From contig JBCCWS010000003.1 of NCBI GenBank assembly GCA_039193195.1, positions 62,001-126,000 of the forward strand: a DNA stretch of 64,000 nt, written 5' to 3'. The first letter of the stretch is position 1. Every line of letters starts with the position of its first letter. Below the pieces are notes generated by a model. It had not been told where the DNA came from and did no database searches. It was given only the letters and a program-made list of their open reading frames with translations. Made by a program: the position numbers and the translations under genes. The stretch is from Pseudomonadota bacterium (GTDB lineage: Bacteria; Pseudomonadota; Gammaproteobacteria; Steroidobacterales; JBCBZW01). Below, one piece after another: positions 58,289 through 64,000 of the stretch.

Positions 58289-58845
58289 GCCCTCTCACCC
58301 GATCGCTCGCCGCCGTGGCGCTCGGCCTGCTCTTCGCGGCCGCCGCCAGCGCCCAGGACGGTCCGGGTAAGCCGATCAAGACCACCGTAGCCTACGAGCC
58401 GGTGATCGCACTGGCGCCCGAGTCGCGTGAGCTCACCGCCTGCGGGGTACAGATCACCGTGCTGCGCGACGACCAGCCGCTGATCACCACCTCACTCACC
58501 CAGCGACGGGAGGGAGAGCAGACGCGCGTGCTTTGGTGTTCGCTGCCTCGCGACCTTCTGCAGGCTACGCCCAGAACCGGCGTGGCTGCCCTGGAAGTGC
58601 GCAGCACCATGCGCCTAGAGACGCCGATCAACCTACCAGGCGCCTCACCGCGATCCAGGTGCACGGCTATCGAGGACAACTCATTGCTTTTTCAACGACT
58701 GTTCCTTTCCGGAGGCACTCTGCGCATCGCCTTGGAGGATCAACCTACGCTGTCGGTGACCTTGCAACGACCGCTGCCCGCGGCACTGAGATCGGCCTAC
58801 CTCAACTGCGCCGGTGATCTGTTCCGACCGGAGGACGCCGACTAA
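58285..58845 (+). CDS. Uncharacterised periplasmic protein
   Basis: 186 residues. A signal peptide (SLAAVALGLLFAAAASAQ) precedes a mature domain with four cysteines (TACGVQIT, VLWCSLP, SRCTAIE, LNCAGDL) that could form two disulfides. The sequence is beta-rich with repeated threonine/leucine strands. Its ATG overlaps the MarR stop (ATGA), so the two are co-translated, which is odd for a regulator and an exported protein. Its stop TAA overlaps the stop of the convergent TolC-like gene. I do not recognise a family. Confidence 0.72.
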   Translation: MSPLTRSLAAVALGLLFAAAASAQDGPGKPIKTTVAYEPVIALAPESRELTACGVQITVLRDDQPLITTSLTQRREGEQTRVLWCSLPRDLLQATPRTGVAALEVRSTMRLETPINLPGASPRSRCTAIEDNSLLFQRLFLSGGTLRIALEDQPTLSVTLQRPLPAALRSAYLNCAGDLFRPEDAD

Positions 58846-60386
58846 CGCGGCAGACCCGATCCGATTCCCAGGGCGCCGAAGTCTGCGGTGGCGGCGAAGT
58901 AGTCGGCGAGGGCTCGAAAGTAGGCAAGGCGCGCGTCGATCGCCGCGATACGCGCATCAGCCGCGCGCTCCTCGCGCAGGTTGACCACCAGTAGATCGCT
59001 CGCCCCTTCGCTGAACTTCACCCGCTCCGCTTCTTCCAGACGCTGGGCCGCAACCACCTGAACTGAGGTGATGCTGGCGAAGCGCACGTCCGCCACGATC
59101 TGCTCAGCGATGCCCAAGACTTGCGCGTCGAGCTGGTCGGCAAGCAGGCGACGCTCCTGCTGCAGCGACCGGATGTTGGCCCGCGCTTCGTCGATTTGCC
59201 CCTGTGCCTTGCGTCGACGCAGCGGGTACTTTACGTCGAGGCTCACGATCACATCGTTGCCCTGACGGGTCTCGCTACCGGCACCGAAGTCTCGCGCTAG
59301 CTTCACCTCCAGATCCAGCTGAGGCTTAAAGGCGTTCTCGCCGAGAGCCACGCGATTGCGCTCCTTCTCCACCTGCGCATCCACGGCGACCAGCGAAACC
59401 TGCTGCTCCATCGCGCGCAACAGATCGGTGGGAAGGTCATCGATGATCGCGCGACTCACGGCGGGGAACTCCAAGGGTAGACGGGCGCCGGGTGGTGCCG
59501 TCGTGTCGCCATCTGCATCGCGCAAGTACAGGCTCAGTTGTAAGCCCGCAACCCGGAAGTCTCGCTCTGCTTGCACCACCAGCGACTGGCGCTTGAACAG
59601 ATTCTGGGCGTTCTCGACGAGGAAGATCTCCGCCAGATCCCCTTCGGCAATGCGCCGCCGCAAAGCGTCGTCGCGGCGCACGGCAAGATCCAGCAACTCG
59701 CTGTACACCACCAGCTTCTGCCCCGTCGCCACCCAACGCCAGTAGGCGCGCAAGGCGCCGTGCTGCACCTGAACCTGCGTGCGCAGCAGCTCCAGATTCG
59801 TAAGGCGCAGATCCAAATCTGCCTGGCGCAGGGCGAAGCGGCGAGGGCCAAACTGGCGATCCTGGAGCAAGGCGAACACCACACCCACGTTGATCTCGCC
59901 CAAATCGTTGGTGACGTACTCGTCCTGGTAGATGGGGAAGTCCGCATCGCTGATACGGTAGCCGCCCGAGAATTCGATCGCGTCGCCGCGAATGGGCTTC
60001 ACCACCTTGGAGTCGACCGTAAGCCCCTCGTAGAAGCCACTGAACCAATTTAGGGACTTGGTCTGCCATTCACTGTCGTAGGCAACACCTTGAGCGGACA
60101 GCACCTTTGCACGCGCGGCGGCGGCTTTCTCCACCGCAGCGAGAATTTTCGGAAAGGACTCGATTGAAGAGCGCAGCACCTCATCGCTTTCGAGCGCAGG
60201 CGCCGTGCCTAAGTCCTCCGGACCGCCCATTGGACCGAGGGCCTGAAGAGCCTCGGGACGCGCGATCACATCCGCTAGGCCCAAGGCCTCCTGCGTATCC
60301 AACTGCTGAGCGGCTGTAGGCCCGGCGAGCAGGCAGACCAGGGACGGCAGCCAGCAGGTCAACGCAGGCCCCGTAGGAACGGTCAT
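58842..60386 (-). CDS. TolC-family outer-membrane efflux/secretion protein
   Basis: 514 residues. Signal peptide CWLPSLVCLLAGPTAAQQ. The body consists of long heptad-rich helices with TolC-type features: LGEINVGVVFALLQDRQFGPRRFALRQADLDLRLTNLELLRTQVQVQHGALRAYWRWVATGQKLVVYSELLDLAVRRDDALRRRIAEGDLAEIFLVENAQNL, and later KPQLDLEVKLARDF, NDVIVSLDVKYPLRRRKAQGQIDEARANIRSLQQERRLLADQL. It would form the trimeric outer-membrane channel for the HlyD and ABC proteins of the same operon. Its ATG overlaps the HlyD stop by 4 bp. The N-terminal ~90 residues are extra relative to TolC. Confidence 0.88.
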   Translation of the reverse strand: MTVPTGPALTCWLPSLVCLLAGPTAAQQLDTQEALGLADVIARPEALQALGPMGGPEDLGTAPALESDEVLRSSIESFPKILAAVEKAAAARAKVLSAQGVAYDSEWQTKSLNWFSGFYEGLTVDSKVVKPIRGDAIEFSGGYRISDADFPIYQDEYVTNDLGEINVGVVFALLQDRQFGPRRFALRQADLDLRLTNLELLRTQVQVQHGALRAYWRWVATGQKLVVYSELLDLAVRRDDALRRRIAEGDLAEIFLVENAQNLFKRQSLVVQAERDFRVAGLQLSLYLRDADGDTTAPPGARLPLEFPAVSRAIIDDLPTDLLRAMEQQVSLVAVDAQVEKERNRVALGENAFKPQLDLEVKLARDFGAGSETRQGNDVIVSLDVKYPLRRRKAQGQIDEARANIRSLQQERRLLADQLDAQVLGIAEQIVADVRFASITSVQVVAAQRLEEAERVKFSEGASDLLVVNLREERAADARIAAIDARLAYFRALADYFAATADFGALGIGSGLPR

Positions 60387-61486
60387 TCAGTCAGGGCCGC
60401 GATCGACGCGGGAGCCCCTCGCGCCTCCGGTGGCCGCGGCGGGAAGCTGTTGAGGCGACGCCAAAGCTCGTAGCCGAGCTTCACCTCACTCAGCAGGATC
60501 CAGCCCTGGGCTCGGGCCCCGAGCCGCAGGTAGCGCTCTTCGGGCCACGGATCGGAGGGATCCTCCGTAACCAACACGCGAAAGCGTCCGTTAGCCGAGG
60601 CCACCGGATCCACCGACGCGACAATGCCGCCAAAGGTACCGATCGCCACCTCGGGCCAGCCACCGAATTGCACCGAGGGCCATCCCTCGAAGCGAAGCCG
60701 TACCAGCCGTCCTGGCTCCACGATGGACGCATCGAGGCCGGAAATGTAGATCTCCGCCGCCAGACGCACACCGGACGGCACGAAGGAGGCGATGGTCTGC
60801 CCCGGTGATACGAGCGTGGCCTTGTCCCCCGCCTCGATGGTGACGATGGTGCCCGCGCGCGGCGCCAACACCGTGCGCAAAGACTGGCGGGACAGGTTGA
60901 TGTCGAGGCCAGCGAGCGAGGCACGATCAGACTCCGCCTTGGCGCTCGCCTCCCGATACTTGATCTCCGCCCCCTCGAAATCGACGCGGGCCACCAGCCC
61001 CTGATCGAACAAGCGCTTCTTGCGATCGTAATCGAGGCGGGCCGTCTCCGCCGCTAAGCGAGACGCTTGGTAGCGATTCTCCGCCGCGGCGCGCTCCTGC
61101 TCTAAGCGCGTGATGAACTGGGGATCGAGGTCGATGATCTCGACGATGGGATCTCCCGCCTCGACGACGCTGCCATCGCGCACGAACCAGCGGGAGATGC
61201 GCCCGCCGGCAAGCGCCGTGATGGCCTGGGAGCGATCCGCCGGGTCGAGGGCCGTAACGCTGCCACTGCCCACGGAGGTTTGCACCCACGGAGTGAAGCG
61301 CAAGAACAACACGAGCATGACGATAGCGGGCACGATTGACAGGGCCACCGCGAGCCCCACGCTGGGCAAGCGAATGCTCTGAAAGTTATCGAAGTACTGC
61401 CTATGCTCCGGATTAGCAAACATGCCGAAACGGAAGCGACTTGCCCCTCGACGCCCTCCGGATCGATGTGCGCTGATCTCAACCAT
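60383..61486 (-). CDS. HlyD-family membrane-fusion protein
   Basis: 367 residues from ATG 61486, directly after AAGGAGGGAAGCC, a strong ribosome site inside the upstream gene's end. One transmembrane helix (LPSVGLAVALSIVPAIVMLVLFLRF, ~45-70) follows a basic cytoplasmic N-terminus. Then come the lipoyl halves (GRISRWFVRDGSVVEAGDPIVEIID; RTVLAPRAGTIVTIEAGDKATLVSPGQTIASFVPS) around a coiled-coil hairpin, and a beta-barrel (YISGLDASIVEPGRLVRLRFEGWPSVQF). It bridges the ABC exporter and the TolC-like channel. It overlaps both neighbours (8 bp and 4 bp), so the three genes are tightly coupled. Confidence 0.9.
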   Translation of the reverse strand: MVEISAHRSGGRRGASRFRFGMFANPEHRQYFDNFQSIRLPSVGLAVALSIVPAIVMLVLFLRFTPWVQTSVGSGSVTALDPADRSQAITALAGGRISRWFVRDGSVVEAGDPIVEIIDLDPQFITRLEQERAAAENRYQASRLAAETARLDYDRKKRLFDQGLVARVDFEGAEIKYREASAKAESDRASLAGLDINLSRQSLRTVLAPRAGTIVTIEAGDKATLVSPGQTIASFVPSGVRLAAEIYISGLDASIVEPGRLVRLRFEGWPSVQFGGWPEVAIGTFGGIVASVDPVASANGRFRVLVTEDPSDPWPEERYLRLGARAQGWILLSEVKLGYELWRRLNSFPPRPPEARGAPASIAALTE

Positions 61487-63242
61487 GGCTTCCCTCCTTG
61501 GACTGCGCCAGGGCGCCGAGTTCACCGCCAGCGGTCACATCGGAGATCCCCTGCTCAATCTCGAAGCTGATTAGACCGGCGAGCGTCTCGAAGGTGCGTG
61601 GCTCGTCGCCAGTGATCTGCGGGTCGAGCAGGGCGTAGCGATCGAAGGCGTCCAAATCACGTCGGTTGGATAGGAAGATCAACGTGATACTAAGCTCCCG
61701 GGCGCGCGCCACGATGGCGCGACGGTGCGCGCACTGTAGGGCATCGAAGTGCGGTGCGATCACCAGCACCCTCGGTCGCATCAGCAGCGCTTGGACAACT
61801 TTCACGCGCATCGCTTCGGTGGAAACGAGGGGGTAGCCGTCAGCGGCAACGCGCAGTTCCAAACCCTCCACAAGCTCATCGAGGGCATCGCTCAAACCGA
61901 GCAGCTCGAGCTCCGCGTGCATGGCGACGCGGGTGACGTGTTCTCCGGCGATCGCAAGGTTGTCGGCGATCGACCCTTCGATCAGCGTGTCTTCGTTAAG
62001 GAAGTGCACCTGATCGCGCAGATCGTGCACATTGATATCGCGGATGTCGTGTCCGCCAACTTCGATGCGCCCCTTTTCAGGCTCCTGAAAGCGCTGCAGG
62101 AGGTTGCGCATCACGTGCACGGCACCCCCGCTCCGCGATGCCACCAAGGTGCAACTGCCTGCCCTAAACTCCCCATCCAAAAAGTACATCACCCCACGAT
62201 AGCTGTGGCTGACATCGACCAAACGAATGCTGGAGCCGAGCGTATCGATGCGCGGCTGGTCAGCCTCTTCCAAGGGCAGGGAGTAGAACTGGGAGAGCTT
62301 GTGCAGGCCGGCGCACAGGTCATAGTAGAGCTCGAGGTAGTAGTGAAACCCCGCCAGGCCGGCGAAGATCGCCCCAAGGATGAGTTCCGCCGCCACCAGC
62401 TGGCCGAGGGACAGCTCGCCGGCGATGACCAGAAAACCTCCAATGCCGAGCAGCGCAGCACTCGCGAGGGCGTAGAGCCCGAGCAAACCGATCACTTGGG
62501 TGAAGGTGTAGCGAAAATGACGCCGGTGCTGATCGAGATATTTGTTAGCGTGGTGCTCCGTTCGCTCGAGGGCGTAGTCAATCGTACGGCGTGCCTTAAA
62601 AAAATGATTGTTGCGGGTGATGGACTCCAGCCAGTCCGCCATATCCAACTTCGCTGAGGAGATGTCGACGGCGCTGGCGATGGCCTGGTTGTCTACCACT
62701 CGCCAAACGAAGTAGACAAGCAGCGCGTGGGCCAGGCTAAAGGCGAAGAAGACCGGATGGTAGAAGGACACCACCACGTAGCCTACTAGCGTCTGCAGCA
62801 CCAAGGTGGTGCCGCCGACGGCCATCGCGGGCAGGGTCTTCTGCAGGTTCATGATCTCGAAGAAGCGGTTCATCAAGTCGTCGCGGTTGCGATTGAGCAG
62901 CGCGTCGTGATCCGCGTAGACCAGGCGTAGGGCAATCTCCGAGGTCATGCGAGCAAAGAAGCGACGCTCGAACACCTCCATCGCCCACACCTGTAGAGCG
63001 ACCAGGAACCCCGACAAGGCGAGCACCGCGAATAAGCCCAGGGAGAGCACGACGACTGCCCGCACCACCGTGGTGTTCGCCACCGCCTCGATCAAGATCT
63101 GCACCGAGATAGGAACGGCCAAGGTGAACAGGCTAATGGCGACCGCGTAGATGGCGGCGACGTAAAAGAAACCCGCGTCGGGCGCTACGATCAGGCGCAG
63201 CAGCGGAAACAGCCTGAACGGCTGTTTAGAAGGATCTGCCAT
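61479..63242 (-). CDS. ABC exporter-like membrane protein with degenerate nucleotide-binding domain
   Basis: 587 residues in the half-transporter layout: six transmembrane helices (~20-310; FFYVAAIYAVAISLFTLAVPISVQILIEAV, VVVLSLGLFAVLALSGFLVAL and others), then an NBD (~340-560). The NBD has lost its key motifs. The Walker A position reads ASRSGGAVH (368-376), with A374 where the ATP-binding Lys should be. The signature position reads VSTEA instead of LSGGQ. Walker B ends VLVIAPHF, with A496-P497 for the Asp-Glu pair. The surrounding fold is intact (LVDVSHSYRGVMYFLDGEF, GRIEVGGHDIRDINVHDLRDQVHFLNEDTLIEGSIADNL), so this is drift of a real NBD, not a frameshift. First gene of the HlyD-TolC operon. 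Confidence 0.88.
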   Translation of the reverse strand: MADPSKQPFRLFPLLRLIVAPDAGFFYVAAIYAVAISLFTLAVPISVQILIEAVANTTVVRAVVVLSLGLFAVLALSGFLVALQVWAMEVFERRFFARMTSEIALRLVYADHDALLNRNRDDLMNRFFEIMNLQKTLPAMAVGGTTLVLQTLVGYVVVSFYHPVFFAFSLAHALLVYFVWRVVDNQAIASAVDISSAKLDMADWLESITRNNHFFKARRTIDYALERTEHHANKYLDQHRRHFRYTFTQVIGLLGLYALASAALLGIGGFLVIAGELSLGQLVAAELILGAIFAGLAGFHYYLELYYDLCAGLHKLSQFYSLPLEEADQPRIDTLGSSIRLVDVSHSYRGVMYFLDGEFRAGSCTLVASRSGGAVHVMRNLLQRFQEPEKGRIEVGGHDIRDINVHDLRDQVHFLNEDTLIEGSIADNLAIAGEHVTRVAMHAELELLGLSDALDELVEGLELRVAADGYPLVSTEAMRVKVVQALLMRPRVLVIAPHFDALQCAHRRAIVARARELSITLIFLSNRRDLDAFDRYALLDPQITGDEPRTFETLAGLISFEIEQGISDVTAGGELGALAQSKEGSHG

Positions 63243-63300
63243 GGACGGTCGAGTACGACGAGCGCGGGGGTGACGCCCAACAGCCGCAGAATAACGTAAG

Positions 63301-63326
63301 ACCGCACCGGGGTTGCCCAGTGCGGT
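63301..63326 (-). terminator. Hairpin after the AgmX/TonB-like gene
   Basis: ACCGCAC (63301-63307) and GTGCGGT (63320-63326) form a perfect 7-bp stem, extended by GGG/CCC across one mismatch with a GTTG loop. It lies 30 bp past the stop of the leftward gene and before the ABC gene start. On the minus strand it is followed by CTTACGTTATTC, only weakly T-rich. Confidence 0.5.
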
Positions 63327-63355
63327 GTTCGGGCCGCGCTAGATGCGGCAGATTT

Positions 63356-64000
63356 TTATGCGGGGAAGAACTCGATCGGCTTGGTCGTGGTGACTTCTGA
63401 AACGTCCTTCGCGCCAAAGTCGAACAGGCGCACGCGGCGCACGAGCTTGGCTTCGAGTTCCGGTGAGTTCAGCTCACTCGACACCACCTCACACGCGACC
63501 ACCTGACCGGAGGGCGCGATCGTTAGGCGCAACACCAGCTTGCCCTGCAAACCAGGATTCTGACGCAAAGCACGTCGGTAGAGGGCGTAGATGGCTGCCT
63601 TGTTTCGATCGAACACCATCTCGATCTCTTCCCGACTGCGGGTCACGGCCACCGCTCCTGTAGCCTGCGCAGCAGCCCGCGCCACCTGGGCGACAGCGAC
63701 GTCACTCTCCACCGTGGTGGTCTGGCGACCGGTAAGCTGCGTGCCTCCGGTGTTGCGACTCAGGCCAGCAGTGTTAATCCCGCCACTCGCCGTGCCAGCC
63801 CCGGCGGTCACCAGCGAGCGCTCGCTGCGATCCGCAGCAGCTACCGAATCCGATAGGGCCTGAGGCTTGGCCGCCACAGTCACCGCCGAGTGCTGGCGAA
63901 GGTCTGCTAGCTGGTCGGCGAAGGCCATGACGCCCGTACGCGAGGCCTTCTCCCGTGCCTCGGCAACGCGTTCCTGAGGCTTCACTTCAGGCGGCGGCGG
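63356..64000 (-). CDS. AgmX/PglI C-terminal (TonB-like) domain protein, 5' truncated
   Basis: The frame continues to the right edge (PPPPEVKPQERV), so the N-terminus, likely with a transmembrane segment and proline-rich linker, is outside the window. The visible 210 residues have a low-complexity middle (TAGAGTASGGINTAGLSRNTGGTQL) and a C-terminal domain of the AgmX/PglI type: EEIEMVFDRNKAAIYALYRRALRQNPGLQGKLVLRLTIAPSGQVVACEVVSSELNSPELEAKLVRRVRLFDFG. Such domains couple periplasmic or outer-membrane partners to an inner-membrane energiser. It lies 113 bp upstream of the ABC-like gene on the same strand; with that gene's NBD degenerate, a TonB-type energy link is an attractive idea. Confidence 0.85.
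   Translation of the reverse strand, partial: PPPPEVKPQERVAEAREKASRTGVMAFADQLADLRQHSAVTVAAKPQALSDSVAAADRSERSLVTAGAGTASGGINTAGLSRNTGGTQLTGRQTTTVESDVAVAQVARAAAQATGAVAVTRSREEIEMVFDRNKAAIYALYRRALRQNPGLQGKLVLRLTIAPSGQVVACEVVSSELNSPELEAKLVRRVRLFDFGAKDVSEVTTTKPIEFFPA

Noticed and set aside
61479-63242. Frameshifted ABC-transporter pseudogene
   Set aside because: The frame is uninterrupted, start and stop fit overlapping neighbours, and the NBD keeps its fold-level sequence; only the catalytic motifs changed.

Overview
The window is GC-rich, gene-dense chromosomal DNA, most likely from a free-living gammaproteobacterium. The evidence is two RND pumps, a FimT/PilE minor-pilin pair, squalene-hopene cyclase, a gamma-type 4-hydroxyphenylpyruvate dioxygenase, Tat and lipoprotein signals, and many outer-membrane beta-barrels. 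The genus cannot be fixed from sequence alone. I saw no rRNA, tRNA, CRISPR array, transposase or phage gene. Genes at both edges are cut by the window.

Layout. 0-7.4 kb: end of an RND permease, a 2Fe-2S ferredoxin, a nitroreductase, an anti-sigma-like membrane protein, the HAD phosphatase-shc (hopanoid) pair and the fimT-pilE pair. 7.4-16.4 kb: a giant Calx-beta/quinoprotein/cytochrome c lipoprotein, an RND adaptor-permease operon, a membrane protein and a 60-residue peptide. 16.5-24.7 kb: M20 amidohydrolase, threonine synthase, an arylsulfotransferase-like protein, a CRTAC1-type propeller and an LD-carboxypeptidase. 24.9-35.6 kb: a subtilase with a LamG insertion and a WS-repeat tail, a glycosyltransferase, class I FBP aldolase, a cadherin-like lipoprotein, and an ornithine-cyclodeaminase/enolase-superfamily pair that fits cis-3-hydroxyproline catabolism.

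35.7-52.1 kb holds the most unusual block. It has two divergent operons around an 863-bp intergenic region. The leftward operon of seven genes encodes a mono-CXXCH cytochrome, a di-CXXCH LamG lipoprotein, a Tat-exported DUF1501-like protein, a 2-oxoglutarate/Fe(II) oxygenase, a TolB-like propeller lipoprotein, a YtkA-like lipoprotein and a MauG/CCP diheme protein. The rightward operon of six encodes an HzsA-like propeller/CXXCH lipoprotein, an SH3-barrel protein, a barrel lipoprotein, a TlpA thioredoxin, a DUF4266 lipoprotein ending in a CxC tail, and a DUF3570 outer-membrane protein. Almost all products are exported and several carry c-heme sites. I infer an envelope redox or metal-handling system; its substrate is unknown.

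52.4-64 kb: an outer-membrane barrel, a second subtilase with its own WS-repeat tail, a tyrosine-catabolism pair (hppD and fumarylacetoacetase) divergent from a MarR regulator, a periplasmic protein, and a three-gene TolC/HlyD/ABC exporter. The exporter's nucleotide-binding domain has lost the Walker A lysine, the Walker B acidic pair and the LSGGQ signature. An AgmX/TonB-like protein is cut by the right edge.

Functions are family-level calls from reading translations and motifs; no database search was run.
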